From positions 36,018-100,017 of the forward strand of contig NZ_JAHXOZ010000012.1 in the NCBI RefSeq assembly GCF_023147585.1: 64,000 nucleotides of DNA, given 5' to 3'. This stretch comes from Micrococcus sp. EYE_212. GTDB lineage: Bacteria; Actinomycetota; Actinomycetes; Actinomycetales; Micrococcaceae. A program made the position numbers and the translations under genes. The notes beneath the pieces were generated by a model. That model made no database searches. It was given only the letters and a program-made list of their open reading frames with translations, and had not been told where the DNA came from. Shown here in pieces: positions 46,051-55,868 of the stretch (within the stretch, counting starts at the first letter, position 1; each line of letters starts with the position of its first letter).

Positions 46051-46091
46051 GCGACCCCTCCGCGCGCCGGATCGGCCGTCGGAGGGGTCGC
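46051..46091. terminator. Terminator between PHP and DEAD-box genes
   Basis: A perfect 12-bp outer stem (GCGACCCCTCCG at 46051-46062, complement at 46080-46091) plus an inner GCCG-GAT-CGGC hairpin. It lies between convergent genes and can serve both. Confidence 0.85.
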
Positions 46092-46129
46092 GGGGGCGCC
46101 ACGAGCGCTGCGGCGCCGGGCGGGGAGGC

Positions 46130-48109
46130 TCAGCGCGTGGTGCCGCGCTTGCGGGCCTCCATGCGGGCGCGGCTGCGCTCGCGGCGGCGGGCGTGACGGT
46201 CGCTCGTGCCCTCCGCGCGCCGCTCGGCGCGCTCCGTGCGCGGGGCACGCTCCGTGCCCGCGGAACGGGGAGCCGCGGCCTCCGCCGCGGGGCGCTCCGC
46301 ACGGCCCTCGGACCGCGACTCGGCCCGGCGGCCGGTGCCCTCCGTGCGCGGGGCGCGCTCGGACCGCTCAGCACGAGCGGGGCTCTCGACGCGCTCGGCG
46401 CGGGGCGCGCGATCCGCGGAGCGCGAGGCCTTCTGCTCCGCGTGCTCGGGGCGGGGGCGCTCGTCCGCGCGGCCCTCGGCGGGGCGCCCGTTCACCGCGG
46501 CGCCCGCGGAGGGACGCCCGCCCCGACCGCGTCCTCGACCGCGGCCGCCGTCGCGGGAGCCCTCCCGCTCGGCGTCACGGCCACCACGATCGCCGTCCCG
46601 GCCGCCGCGCTTGCGGTCCTCGTCCCGGGCGACACGGCCTCGACCGCCCTCGCGGGCGCCGTCGCGTCCGCCGCGCTCGCGGTCCCCGCCGCGGCCCGCG
46701 CGGGGCGTGGACTCAGGACCGCCGAGGTCCTCGAGGCGCTCGCCGCTCAGGCCCTCGAGGGTGCGCTTGTCCTTGGGCAGGCGGCCCTTGGTGCCCTTGG
46801 GGATGTCGAGGTCCTCGAACAGCCACGGGGAGGAGGAGTAGGTCTCCGGCGGCTCGGGCTGGCCCAGGCCCAGGGCCTTGTCGATCAGCTTCCAGCGCGG
46901 CAGGTCGTCCCAGTCCACGAGGGTCACGGCGATGCCCTTGTGCCCTGCACGGCCGGTGCGGCCCACGCGGTGCACGTAGGTCTTCTCATCCTCGGGGGCC
47001 TGGAAGTTGAACACGTGGGTCACGTCGTCCACGTCGATGCCGCGCGCGGCGACGTCGGTGGCCACGAGGATGTCCACCTTGCCGTTGCGGAATGCGCGCA
47101 GCGCCTGCTCGCGGGCGCCCTGGCCCAGGTCGCCGTGCAGCGGGCCGGCGGCGAAGCCGCGGGAGACCAGCTCGTCCGCCACGCGGGCGGCGGTGCGCTT
47201 GGTGCGCGTGAAGATGATGGTGCGGCCGCGGCCGTTCGCCTGCAGCGCGCGGGCCACGAGCTCGTCCTTGTCCATGTGGTGCGCGCGGTAGACGAGCTGG
47301 CGGATGTCCTTCTTCGTCAGGCCCTCGTCCTCGCCGTCGGAGGCGCGGATGTGGGTCGGCTGCGTCATGTAGCGGCGCGCCATGGCGACGACGGGGCCGG
47401 GCATGGTGGCCGAGAACAGCATGGTCTGGCGCTTGCCCGGGACCGCGGAGAGCAGGGTCTCGACGTCCGGGAGGAAGCCGAGGTCCAGCATCTCGTCCGC
47501 CTCGTCCAGCACCACCGTGTTCACGTGGTCCAGGCGCAGGTGCTTCTGGCGCAGCAGGTCGATCAGGCGGCCGGGGGTGCCCACGACGACCTCGACGCCG
47601 CGCTGCAGCTCCTCGATCTGCGGCTCGTAGGCGCGGCCGCCGTAGATGGTGGCGATGCGCACGGGGCGCTTCGACGCGGCGAACACGAGGTCTCCGGCCA
47701 CCTGGACGGCGAGCTCGCGGGTGGGGGCCACGATCAGAGCCTGCGGGGCGCCGGCGGTGCCCGCGGCCTCCAGCCGGTCCCAACCGGGCTCGCCCGGGCC
47801 GATGGCGCGCTGCAGCGCCGGCAGGCCGAAGCCCAGGGTCTTGCCCGTGCCGGTCTTGGCCTGGCCGATGATGTCGTGGCCGCCGAGGGCCACGGGCAGG
47901 GTCATCGACTGGATGGGGAAGGGGTGCACGATCCCCTTGCCCTCGAGGGCCTCCACCATGGCGGGGTGCACGCCGAAGTCGGCGAAGGTCTGCTCGGGGG
48001 CCGCCGGGACGGTGTCCTCGGTGAGCGTCTCGCGGGCGATCTCGGCGACCGCGGGGTCGACGTCGTCCGCGGCGGTCTGGGCGGTGTCAGGGGTGGTGTT
48101 CTCGGTCAT
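46130..48109 (-). CDS. DEAD-box ATP-dependent RNA helicase
   Basis: 659 residues. The helicase core carries Q motif FPIQSMTLPVALGG, motif I AKTGTGKT, Ia APTRELAVQV, II VLDEADEMLDLGF, III FSATMPGP, V DVAARGIDVDDV and VI YVHRVGRTGRAG. The long C-terminal tail (about 230 residues) is Arg/Gly/Glu-rich and disordered, typical of actinobacterial RhlE/DeaD proteins that act on rRNA and structured mRNA. MTENTTPDT at 48109 is taken as the start; a longer frame begins in Arg-rich unlikely sequence. In Mycobacterium rhlE also sits near the DUF3107 and TetR genes. Confidence 0.93.
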   Translation of the reverse strand: MTENTTPDTAQTAADDVDPAVAEIARETLTEDTVPAAPEQTFADFGVHPAMVEALEGKGIVHPFPIQSMTLPVALGGHDIIGQAKTGTGKTLGFGLPALQRAIGPGEPGWDRLEAAGTAGAPQALIVAPTRELAVQVAGDLVFAASKRPVRIATIYGGRAYEPQIEELQRGVEVVVGTPGRLIDLLRQKHLRLDHVNTVVLDEADEMLDLGFLPDVETLLSAVPGKRQTMLFSATMPGPVVAMARRYMTQPTHIRASDGEDEGLTKKDIRQLVYRAHHMDKDELVARALQANGRGRTIIFTRTKRTAARVADELVSRGFAAGPLHGDLGQGAREQALRAFRNGKVDILVATDVAARGIDVDDVTHVFNFQAPEDEKTYVHRVGRTGRAGHKGIAVTLVDWDDLPRWKLIDKALGLGQPEPPETYSSSPWLFEDLDIPKGTKGRLPKDKRTLEGLSGERLEDLGGPESTPRAGRGGDRERGGRDGAREGGRGRVARDEDRKRGGRDGDRGGRDAEREGSRDGGRGRGRGRGGRPSAGAAVNGRPAEGRADERPRPEHAEQKASRSADRAPRAERVESPARAERSERAPRTEGTGRRAESRSEGRAERPAAEAAAPRSAGTERAPRTERAERRAEGTSDRHARRRERSRARMEARKRGTTR

Positions 48110-48366
48110 GGTGACTCGCGATCGTCTCGTGCGTCGCAGCGACGGGCGGGTGGGCCCGGCCACGCCGTGCGCGCGGTGGTGGAGCCGATCGCGGAAGGGC
48201 GGGGGCGATGCCCCCTGGACTCGGTCTCGACCGCGCCGTGCGAAGGCGGGCCATGCCGGATCCGGCAGGTCGGTCACCCGCCGAGGAGCCTCGGACACGA
48301 GGGACCGTGGAGCGCTGCGGCGAGTGGGGTTCGTGGGTGATCAGATGCGACCGGTCATCCCAGGGG

Positions 48367-49881
48367 TCAGCGTGAGCTGTGGGGCCAGTCTACCCCGGAG
48401 GCCGTGACCTTCCCGGAGGCCACGTCCACCGCGTCGATCCGGATCCGCACGCGGGTGCCGGGCTCCGCCGCGGCCGGCACGCGCACGGCCACGGGGGGCT
48501 GGGCGAGCTGCACGTCCGCGGACTCCCCGCCGGAGCGCACGACGACGCCCTCCAGCTCGGCGCCGACGTGCTCCGAGAGCTCGGCCGCCTCCACGAGGTC
48601 GCCGGCCGCGCGGTCCGCTGCCGAGGCGCGCCGGCCGGCGTCCTGCATCAGGGCGGGGAGCTCGGGCAGCGCCCGGCGGGCCCACGCGGGCACCGGCGCG
48701 CCGCTCACGAGGGCGTGGCACACGGCCAGCACGAAGCGGTCCACGAGGCGCCGCAGGGGTGCGGTGGCGTGCGCGTAGGGCGCGGCCAGGGCGGCCTGCT
48801 CGGGATCCGCGGGGAGGGCGCGCAGGGCGGGATCCTCGGCCTCGGCGTCGAAGGCGGTGTACCCGGCTCCGCGGAACAGGGACGTGGCGGCGTGGAGGAC
48901 GGCGAGGTGGCGCGGCTCGCGGGGGTCGACGGTGCGCAGGTAGGCCCCGTAGTCGGCGCCCTCCTCCCACGGATGCCCCAGCGCGCGGGTGCGGGCGCGG
49001 AACGCGGCGACCGCCTCGGCGTCCGGGGCGGGCATGGTGCGCAGGACGCCGACGCCGCCGTCGAGCATGATGCGGGCCGCCTCCATGCCCGTCATCAGGG
49101 AGAGCTGGGCATTGTGGTCCTCAGCCGGCAGCGGGATGCGCTGGCTGATCTCGTACCGGCCGTCCACCACGTGGATCTCCTGGTCCGGCATGTTCAGGGA
49201 CGCGCCGCCGCGGGCGACCTCCTGCGCGGTGCGCCGTCGTCCGACCTCCGGCAGCAGGGCGATCGACGCGCGGAGCTCCTCCGGCCAGGCCGCCGCCTCG
49301 GGCGCGTCCGCGGAGTCCAGGAAGGCCTGCACCTGCTCGTACGTGAGCTGGGCCCGCGAGCGCACGCGGGAGCGCACCAGCGCGGTGCGCTCCACGGCCC
49401 CGTCCACGGCGAGCGTGAACGTCCACACGAACGCGGGACGGTCGACGTCGGGCAGCAGCGACGCGGCGCCCTCGCTCAGCACCTCTGGGTGCAGGGGGAC
49501 GCGGCCGTCCGGCAGGTACACGGTCTGGCCGCGACGCCGGGCCTCGCGGTCCACCTCGCCCTCGGGCGCGACGAAGGCGGGCACGTCGGCGATCGCGTAG
49601 CGCACCGTGAGCCGACCGTCCTCGGCGGCCGCGATGTGCAGCGCCTGGTCGAGGTCCGTGGACCCGGATGGGTCCACGGTGACGAAGGGGACGGCCGTGA
49701 GGTCGACCCGCTCCGCGTCCGAGCCGAGGGAGGCGAGCACCGCGGCGGCGGACTCCTCGGCCTCGGCGAGCACGGGCGCGGCGAAGCCGCCCGGCAGGTC
49801 GAGCTCGGCCCGGAGGGCGGCCAGACGCTCGGTCAGCGCGGCGTCCTCAGACCCGCGCACCTCGACGGCGTGGTGGGGCAT
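48367..49881 (-). CDS. RNase II/RNase R family exoribonuclease (RNB domain)
   Basis: 504 residues. The RNB domain has the catalytic Asp cluster in FVTVDPSGSTDLDQALHIA with YAIADVPAFV following, an S1-type ending (VRIRIDAVDVASGKVTASG) and LYFAP-like segments APYAHATAPLRRLVDRF. N-terminal cold-shock domains of full-length RNase R/II are missing, as in many actinobacterial homologues. It degrades RNA 3' to 5'. The 257-bp gap to the helicase gene holds a 14-bp palindrome (TGCCGGATCCGGCA, 48254-48267) and no gene. Confidence 0.88.
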   Translation of the reverse strand: MPHHAVEVRGSEDAALTERLAALRAELDLPGGFAAPVLAEAEESAAAVLASLGSDAERVDLTAVPFVTVDPSGSTDLDQALHIAAAEDGRLTVRYAIADVPAFVAPEGEVDREARRRGQTVYLPDGRVPLHPEVLSEGAASLLPDVDRPAFVWTFTLAVDGAVERTALVRSRVRSRAQLTYEQVQAFLDSADAPEAAAWPEELRASIALLPEVGRRRTAQEVARGGASLNMPDQEIHVVDGRYEISQRIPLPAEDHNAQLSLMTGMEAARIMLDGGVGVLRTMPAPDAEAVAAFRARTRALGHPWEEGADYGAYLRTVDPREPRHLAVLHAATSLFRGAGYTAFDAEAEDPALRALPADPEQAALAAPYAHATAPLRRLVDRFVLAVCHALVSGAPVPAWARRALPELPALMQDAGRRASAADRAAGDLVEAAELSEHVGAELEGVVVRSGGESADVQLAQPPVAVRVPAAAEPGTRVRIRIDAVDVASGKVTASGVDWPHSSR

Positions 49882-49899
49882 GGCGGCGCGGCCCGCAGG

Positions 49900-50124
49900 T
49901 CAGGAGGCCGCGAAGCCCAGGGGGCCGGACTTCTTGGCGCCGATCTCCACGAACCCGATGTTCGAGCCCGGGACCACGACCTGGCGGCCCTTGACGTCCG
50001 TCAGGCTCAGGAGGGAGCCGGCGGCGAGGGCGGCGTCCACGAGGGCGCGCACCTCCTCGGCGGTCTGCTCGCTCTCCAGGACGACCTCACGGCCGACGTG
50101 CTGCACTCCGATGCGGATCTCCAT
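49900..50124 (-). CDS. DUF3107 family protein
   Basis: 74 residues: MEIRIGVQHVGREVVLESEQ, a helix rich in Glu/Ala, LTDVKGRQVVVPGSNIGFVE and IGAKKSGPLGF. This small actinobacterial protein (Rv3208A in Mycobacterium) is widespread and of unknown function. GAGTGAGG precedes ATG at 50124. It lies 18 bp upstream of the RNB gene and 173 bp downstream of the TetR gene on the same strand, as in other actinobacteria. Confidence 0.9.
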   Translation of the reverse strand: MEIRIGVQHVGREVVLESEQTAEEVRALVDAALAAGSLLSLTDVKGRQVVVPGSNIGFVEIGAKKSGPLGFAAS

Positions 50125-50297
50125 GGGTGGACCTCACTCTTCCCTCGTGCGTGGACTCCTCGCTGCGCGGACACGCGTCCGCGCGGCGGATGTGCGGTCA
50201 GCCTACGGGACGGCCCTGTCGCCTCATGCGGCGGGGGCGGGGTTCACGCGCGTGGCGTAACCGGGCGGCATCCGCGGAGGCGGCGGCGCCCTCCCCG

Positions 50298-50945
50298 TCA
50301 GGCGGCGCGTCCGGTGGGCAGGTGGGAGAGCCCGGTCCACAGCAGGGCGTCCACGATCGCGGCCGTCCGCGCGGCGTCCGGGCGGCGACCCGCCTCGAGC
50401 CGGTCCGCCCAGTGGCGAGCGGCGCCGAGCACGTACGCCACGAGGCCGCGGGAGAGGATCTCCGCCTCGGCGTCGCCCACGCGCGTGTCCTCGGCGAGGA
50501 TGCGGCTCACCTGGGAGGCCACGGCACGCTCGACCGCCTCGACGCGTGCGCGCACCTCGGGGTCGTGCTCGGCGCCGGAGTCGAAGAGCAGCCGGTGGGA
50601 GCGCCCGGGGGATCCCATGTAGGCGAAGACCGCCTCCACCGTGGCGTGCACGCGGTGACGGTTGTCGCCGGGGGAGGACATGGCCGCCGTGAGGCGGCCC
50701 GTGAGGTCGGCCACCTCGGTGTCCAGCAGCTCGAGGAAGAGCTCGTGCTTGCCGAGGAAGTGCTGGTAGAGCACGGGCTTGGAGACGGCGGCCGCCTCCG
50801 CGATCTGGTCCATGGCCGTGCCGGCGTAGCCGTGCTCCACGAACACGCCGCGTGCGCACCCGAGGAGCTGGCGGCGCCGCTGGGCGCGCGGCATCCGCAC
50901 GGTCCGCTCGCGCGGGCCCGCCCCCTCACCGGGGTGCACGCTCAT
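50298..50945 (-). CDS. TetR/AcrR family transcriptional regulator
   Basis: 215 residues. The N-terminal helix-turn-helix is clear: RRRQLLGCARGVFVEHGYAG, MDQIAEAAAVSKPVLYQHFL (recognition helix) and KHELFLELL. The ligand-binding C-terminal part is variable. The start is ATG 50945, overlapping the hemA stop (ATGA), so it may be coupled to heme synthesis; a start at MPRAQRRRQ about 17 residues later is also possible. Ligand and targets unknown. Known synteny places such a TetR (Rv3208) next to DUF3107. Confidence 0.9.
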   Translation of the reverse strand: MSVHPGEGAGPRERTVRMPRAQRRRQLLGCARGVFVEHGYAGTAMDQIAEAAAVSKPVLYQHFLGKHELFLELLDTEVADLTGRLTAAMSSPGDNRHRVHATVEAVFAYMGSPGRSHRLLFDSGAEHDPEVRARVEAVERAVASQVSRILAEDTRVGDAEAEILSRGLVAYVLGAARHWADRLEAGRRPDAARTAAIVDALLWTGLSHLPTGRAA

Positions 50946-52300
50946 GCGGTGCGGGCCGCGCCCGGCCCGTCCTCCGCGGCGCGGTGGGCCGGGCAGGCCT
51001 CCTCGGCGGGGGCCGGGGCGGGCGCGGCCGAGGGCGGGGCGATGTCGAACAGCACCTCGAGGGCGCGCTCGTACTCCTCGAGCCTTCCCTGGGCGGCGAG
51101 CTCCTTGGCCCGCACGCTCGGGCCGTGGAGGAACTGGTTCACCATGCGGCGCAGGGCGAACTCCACCTCCTCGGACGCGGCGGTGCACCCGTGGCGCGCC
51201 CGGACCCGCTCCATCTCGTGGTCGAGGGCCGTGAGGGTGTGACGCCGCAGGGCCTTGATCGCGGCGTCCGCGCTGCGGCTGCGCTGGGCGGCCGAGTACT
51301 CGGCGACGGCGCCGTCCACGAGGGAGCGCGCTTCGTCCACCGCGGCGCGCGCCTGCTCGGGCGCGGCCAGGCGGACGGACTCGAGGGTGATCAGGTCCAC
51401 GCCCTCCACCTCGGCGACCGCGGGGTCGAAGTCTCGGGACAGGGCCAGGTCCACCACCGTGAGGGGGTGCGCGGAGCCCTCGCGCAGCTGGGCGAGGCGC
51501 TCGGGGCTGATCTGCCGGTCCCCGCCGGAGGAGCCGATGATCACGTCGGCCTCGGCGACGGCCCCGGCCACGTTCTCCCCGCCGAGTGGGAGCGCCCAGC
51601 CGCCGCGGTCCGCCACGAACTGCTCGGCGCGCCCGGACGCGGAGTGCACGCCGACGGCGACGGCGCCGCGGTCGGCCAGCTGGGCCAGAGTCGTCCCGGC
51701 GTAGGCGCCGGTGCCGATCAGCAGGACGGAGGCATCCGCCCAGAATGCGGCGCGCGCGTCGGCGTCGTGCAGGCCGCGCAGCTCCTCGGTGAGGTCCAGG
51801 GCCACGGAGACCACGGAGCGGCCGGTGGCGCCGAGCGCCGTCTGGGAGCCCACGTCCTTGGCGGTGCGCGTGGCGGCCTCGAAGAGGCGGACGAGCGAGC
51901 CGGAGGCCGTGCCCTTCTCTCGGGCGTCCAGGAGCGCGCGGCGCACCTGGCCGGCGATCTCCCGCTCGCCCACCACGGCGGAGTCCAGTCCCGCGCCGAC
52001 CTCGAAGAGGTGGCGGGCCGTGGCATCGGCGCCGAGCACGCGGAACGCGCCGCGCACGGAGTCGTCCGGCAGGCTGCTGCTCTCGGCGATGGCGGCCACG
52101 AGGTGCTCCCGCGCCTCCTCCACCCGCCCCTCGGCGGCCTCCGCATAGACCTCCACGCGGTTGCAGGTGGCCAGCACCACCGCCCCCGCCGTGGCGGGGG
52201 AGGGCAGGGCGGAGCAGACGCCGGTGGTCCCCGCGCTCAAGCGGGCCACCGTGTCCAGGTCGAGGTCGTGGTGCGAGGCCACCAGGGAGAAGACAGTCAC
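50942..52300 (-). CDS. hemA: Glutamyl-tRNA reductase
   Basis: 452 residues: catalytic Cys region LATCNRVEVYAE, substrate loop GLDSAVVGEREIAGQV, NADPH site VLLIGTGAYAGTTLAQL, and dimerisation helices ending with VFELRRM-like FALRRMVNQFLH. It reduces glutamyl-tRNA to glutamate-1-semialdehyde, the first step of tetrapyrrole synthesis. GTG 52300 is preferred over ATG 52312 because that ATG lies inside the -10-like TAGGAT (52311-52316). The C-terminal tail is Ala/Pro-rich. It is divergent from hemE. Confidence 0.94.
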   Translation of the reverse strand: MTVFSLVASHHDLDLDTVARLSAGTTGVCSALPSPATAGAVVLATCNRVEVYAEAAEGRVEEAREHLVAAIAESSSLPDDSVRGAFRVLGADATARHLFEVGAGLDSAVVGEREIAGQVRRALLDAREKGTASGSLVRLFEAATRTAKDVGSQTALGATGRSVVSVALDLTEELRGLHDADARAAFWADASVLLIGTGAYAGTTLAQLADRGAVAVGVHSASGRAEQFVADRGGWALPLGGENVAGAVAEADVIIGSSGGDRQISPERLAQLREGSAHPLTVVDLALSRDFDPAVAEVEGVDLITLESVRLAAPEQARAAVDEARSLVDGAVAEYSAAQRSRSADAAIKALRRHTLTALDHEMERVRARHGCTAASEEVEFALRRMVNQFLHGPSVRAKELAAQGRLEEYERALEVLFDIAPPSAAPAPAPAEEACPAHRAAEDGPGAARTA

Positions 52301-52405
52301 AGCGCCAGCCATCCTACGCGCCGGCGGCCGGATCGGCAGGGAACGCGGCCCGCGTCACAGCCGTCGCGATATGCCTGCGGGCGGAGCCGGTGCGAGGATG
52401 GGGTC

Positions 52406-53599
52406 ATGTCCACTGATCCTCTGACTCCCGAGGGCGGCACGCCGGACGCCGGCGTCCCCGCCCCCGCGCTCCCCGCGGGGCACCCGCTCCGCACGGGCGA
52501 CACCGCTCGCTCCACCGCGGCCAGCCCGCTCATCCGGGCGCTGCGCGGCCAGCAGCCCACCCGCCGCCCCGTGTGGTTCATGCGCCAGGCCGGCCGCTCG
52601 CTGCCGGAGTACAAGAAGGTCCGTGAGGGCGTCGGCATGCTCGAGTCCTGCCTCATGCCCGAGCTCGTCCGGGAGATCACCCTCCAGCCCGTGCAGCGCC
52701 ACGACGTGGACGCCGCCATCTTCTTCTCCGACATCGTGGTGCCGCTGAAGCTCGCCGGCGTGGACGTCGAGATCCAGCCCGGTGTGGGCCCCGTGCTGGG
52801 CGCCCCCGTGCGCACCGCCCGGGACGCCGCGGCGCTGCCGGACCTCGAGGACTCCGCCCTGGACGTGATCCGCGAGGCCGTCGCCGCCACCGTCGCCGAG
52901 CTCGGGGACCGGCCGCTCATCGGCTTCGCGGGCGCCCCCTTCACGCTGGCCGCCTACATGGTGGAGGGCCGTCCCTCCCGAGACCACTTCGGGCCGCGCC
53001 GCATGATGCACGGCGATCCGCAGGCGTGGGCGGCGCTGGCCGGCTGGGCCGCTCGGGTCTCCGGCCAGTTCCTCCGCGCGCAGCTCGAGGCCGGCGCCTC
53101 GGCGGCCCAGCTGTTCGACTCGTGGGCCGGCTCGCTCTCCGCGGACGACTACCTCGAGCACGTCCAGGCGCACTCGGCCGCGGCCCTCGCCCACGTGGGC
53201 GACATGGCCGGCCCGGGCGTGCCCGGGGGCGCGCCGCTGCTGCACTTCGGCACCGGCACGGGCGACTTCCTCCACCACATGCGCGACGCCGGCGCCTCCG
53301 CCGTCGGCGTCGACCACCGCCTCACGCTCGCCGAGGCCGATCGCCGCCTCCGCGCGAATCCGGGCGCCGACGGTCGCGGTGCGGTCCCGTTGCAGGGCAA
53401 CGTCGACCCGGCCCTCCTCGCCGCCCCGTGGCCCGTGCTCGAGGCGCACGTGCGCGGCGTCGTCGCCTCCGGCGCGGCGGCCCCCGGACACGTGGTGAAC
53501 CTGGCCCACGGGGTGCCGCCCGAGACCGATCCGGACGTGCTCACCCGCGTGGTCGAGCTCGTGCACTCGATCCCCGCGACCCCGGGGGGGCGCGCGTGA
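52406..53599 (+). CDS. hemE: Uroporphyrinogen decarboxylase
   Basis: 397 residues. Conserved segments PVWFMRQAGRSLPEY (phosphate/propionate binding Arg), IFFSDIVVPLKLAGVDVE, GFAGAPFTLAAYMVEG, FDSWAGSLSADDYLEH and GVPPETDPD. The first 35 residues are a Pro/Ala-rich tail. It turns uroporphyrinogen III into coproporphyrinogen III. A -10-like GAGGAT (52394-52399) lies 6 nt before ATG, suggesting a leaderless operon start. The stop overlaps hemY (GTGA). Confidence 0.95.
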   Translation: MSTDPLTPEGGTPDAGVPAPALPAGHPLRTGDTARSTAASPLIRALRGQQPTRRPVWFMRQAGRSLPEYKKVREGVGMLESCLMPELVREITLQPVQRHDVDAAIFFSDIVVPLKLAGVDVEIQPGVGPVLGAPVRTARDAAALPDLEDSALDVIREAVAATVAELGDRPLIGFAGAPFTLAAYMVEGRPSRDHFGPRRMMHGDPQAWAALAGWAARVSGQFLRAQLEAGASAAQLFDSWAGSLSADDYLEHVQAHSAAALAHVGDMAGPGVPGGAPLLHFGTGTGDFLHHMRDAGASAVGVDHRLTLAEADRRLRANPGADGRGAVPLQGNVDPALLAAPWPVLEAHVRGVVASGAAAPGHVVNLAHGVPPETDPDVLTRVVELVHSIPATPGGRA

Positions 53600-55155
53600 G
53601 CGGGACGGCCCTCGTGGTGGGCGGCGGCATCGCCGGCCTGCTCTCCGCCCGCCGGCTGCGCCAGGCGGGCTGGGACGTCACCCTCGCCGAGGCCACCTCA
53701 GTGCTCGGCGGCGCGCTGTCCTCCCGCTTCCTCGACGTCCCCTCGGTCTCGCAGTCCGGGACGGGGTGCACCCAGGCCCTGGAGCTCGACGGCGGCGCGG
53801 AGTCGTTCGCGGTGCGCGGAACCGCCGTGCGGGCCCTCCTGGAGGAGCTCGGGCTCGGCGGCCGCCTCGTCGCGCCCGCCCCGCTGGGCTCGTGGCTCCA
53901 CGGCCCGGAGGCCACGGTGCCGGCCCCCCGCCTGGGCCTCCTGGGCATCCCCGGCGACCTCGACGCCGACGACCTCGCCCGGGCCCTGAGCCCCGCGGGG
54001 CTCGAGCGCGCCCGGGCCGACGCGCACGCGCCGATGGACCGGTGGACCGAGGCCCTCGCCGCGGGCCGCCCCGTCACCGTCGCCGAACTGGTCGCCGACC
54101 GGATGGGGGAGGAGGTGCTCACGCGCCTCGTGGGCCCCGTGGTCGGCGGCGTGCACTCCGCCGACCCCGCCGTGGTGGACGTGGAGCGCGTGGCGCCAGG
54201 CCTGCTCGCGGCCGCGGTCGCCCAGGGCGGCCTCGCCGCCGGCGTCGCGGCCCTGCGCGGGGGCGCCACGCCCGGCGCCGCCGTCGCCGGCCTCGAGGGC
54301 GGCATGAACCGCCTGACGACGCGCCTCGTGGAGTCCCTCCGCGAGGACGGGGTCACCGTGCTCCGCGGCGTGCGCGTGGCCGCCCTCTCCCGCGTGGGTG
54401 AGGGGTGGTGGGCCCAGATCTCCGACCGCGACGACGAGGTGGTGCGCGGGCTCGACGTGGACCGCGTGGTCCTCGCCGTGGACGGGTCCACCGCATGGGA
54501 CCTGCTCTCCCCGCTCTCCCACGGCGTGCTCGGCGAGGCTGACGGGCCGGCACTGTCCGACGGCGTCGCGCTCGCCACCTTCGTGGTCGACGCCCCCGGG
54601 CTCGACGCCGCCCCGCGCGGCACGGGCGTGCTCGTGGCCGAGGGCACCGATGTGGCGGCGAAGGCCCTCACCCACGCGACCGTCAAGTGGGACTGGCTGC
54701 GCGACGTCGTGGCCCGTCCCGGCGCCGACGGCGAGCCGCGCCACCCGCACCGGCACGTGCTGCGTCTCTCCTACGGGCGCCACGGCGGCGGGGACGAGCA
54801 GCTCGGCCCCCGCTCCGGGGATGAGGAGCTCCTCACCCAGGGCCTCGCCGACGCCGCCGCCCTCACCGGGGTGCCGCTGGCCGAGCAGGACGTGGTGGCC
54901 CGCGCCGTCACGCGCTGGCGCCACTCCATCCCGCCCCAGGCCGGGCCCGATCGGGAGGCCACCGACGCGCTGCTCGCATGGGCCGCGCCCGTGCCGGGCC
55001 TGGACGCGGTGGGAAGCTGGGTGCACGGGACCGGCCTGGCCGCCATCGTGGCCGGGGTGGAGGCCGTGTTCGCGGCCGACGGTGCCGACGGTGCCCGAGC
55101 CGATCTGGACGCAACGACGAAGAACGACGAGACGAACGAGGACGGAGCACCATGA
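53596..55155 (+). CDS. hemY: Coproporphyrinogen III oxidase (HemY/CgoX type)
   Basis: 519 residues: FAD motif LVVGGGIAGLLSARRLRQAG, substrate-entry region DGGAESFAVRGTA, GLEGGMNRLTTRLVE and C-terminal VGSWVHGTGLAAIVAGVE. In Gram-positives this flavoenzyme oxidises coproporphyrinogen III to coproporphyrin III. It is Ala/Gly-rich and has an Arg/Asp-rich tail. The order hemE-hemY-hemQ-hemH is the coproporphyrin-dependent pathway. It overlaps hemE and hemQ by 4 bp each, implying coupled translation. Confidence 0.93.
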   Translation: MSGTALVVGGGIAGLLSARRLRQAGWDVTLAEATSVLGGALSSRFLDVPSVSQSGTGCTQALELDGGAESFAVRGTAVRALLEELGLGGRLVAPAPLGSWLHGPEATVPAPRLGLLGIPGDLDADDLARALSPAGLERARADAHAPMDRWTEALAAGRPVTVAELVADRMGEEVLTRLVGPVVGGVHSADPAVVDVERVAPGLLAAAVAQGGLAAGVAALRGGATPGAAVAGLEGGMNRLTTRLVESLREDGVTVLRGVRVAALSRVGEGWWAQISDRDDEVVRGLDVDRVVLAVDGSTAWDLLSPLSHGVLGEADGPALSDGVALATFVVDAPGLDAAPRGTGVLVAEGTDVAAKALTHATVKWDWLRDVVARPGADGEPRHPHRHVLRLSYGRHGGGDEQLGPRSGDEELLTQGLADAAALTGVPLAEQDVVARAVTRWRHSIPPQAGPDREATDALLAWAAPVPGLDAVGSWVHGTGLAAIVAGVEAVFAADGADGARADLDATTKNDETNEDGAP

Positions 55156-55868
55156 CCCAGGACGCGACCACCACTCCTGCCGCCGCCGGCAAGGACTGGT
55201 TCACCACCTATACGATGTTCGCCCGCCCGCAGGGTGAGCCGGGCTGGCTGGACCTGTCCGGCAAGCAGGCGCGCAAGGCGGTCAAGGAGTTCGACGCCGT
55301 CGTCGAGGGCCTCGCCGGCCGCGGCGTGACCGTGCGCGGCACCTACGACATCTCCGGCATGCGCGAGGCCGGCGACGTCATGGTGTGGATGTACTCGCAG
55401 ACCCCCGAGGACCTGCAGTCCGGCATCCGCGCCCTGCGCCGCACCCGCCTCCTGGAGCGCACCACCACGGTGATGTCCGCGATGGGTGCGGACCGGATGG
55501 CGGAGTTCAACAAGGAGCACGTGCCGGCCTTCGCGATGGGCCGCAAGCCGCTGGACTGGCTGTGCTTCTACCCGTTCGTCCGCTCGTACGACTGGTATCT
55601 GCTCGACCCCAAGGAGCGCGCCCGCATGCTGCGCGAGCACGGCAAGCTGGGCCAGGACTTCCCGCAGGTGTGGGCCAACACCACGAGCGCGTTCGGCCTC
55701 AACGACTGGGAGTGGCTGCTGGGCCTGGAGGCTCCGGAGCTGAAGGACCTCGTGGACATGATGCGCCACCTGCGCAACAACGAGACGCGCATGCACGTGC
55801 GCGAGGAGGTCCCGTTCTACACGGGCCGCCTTGTCGAGACCGCCGAGCTGCTGGAGGTGCTGGCCTGA
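55152..55868 (+). CDS. hemQ: Coproheme decarboxylase HemQ (ChdC)
   Basis: 238 residues of the chlorite-dismutase-like family. FTTYTMFARPQG, TYDISGMREAGDVMVWMYS, EFNKEHVPAFAMGRKPLDW and FYPFVRSYDWYLL carry the substrate-binding and catalytic Tyr region; MRHLRNNETRMHVREEVPF carries the proximal side. It decarboxylates Fe-coproporphyrin III to heme b using peroxide. The His in KEHVPAF fits the distal His of the actinobacterial subtype. Placement beside hemY and hemH confirms the role. Confidence 0.95.
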   Translation: MTQDATTTPAAAGKDWFTTYTMFARPQGEPGWLDLSGKQARKAVKEFDAVVEGLAGRGVTVRGTYDISGMREAGDVMVWMYSQTPEDLQSGIRALRRTRLLERTTTVMSAMGADRMAEFNKEHVPAFAMGRKPLDWLCFYPFVRSYDWYLLDPKERARMLREHGKLGQDFPQVWANTTSAFGLNDWEWLLGLEAPELKDLVDMMRHLRNNETRMHVREEVPFYTGRLVETAELLEVLA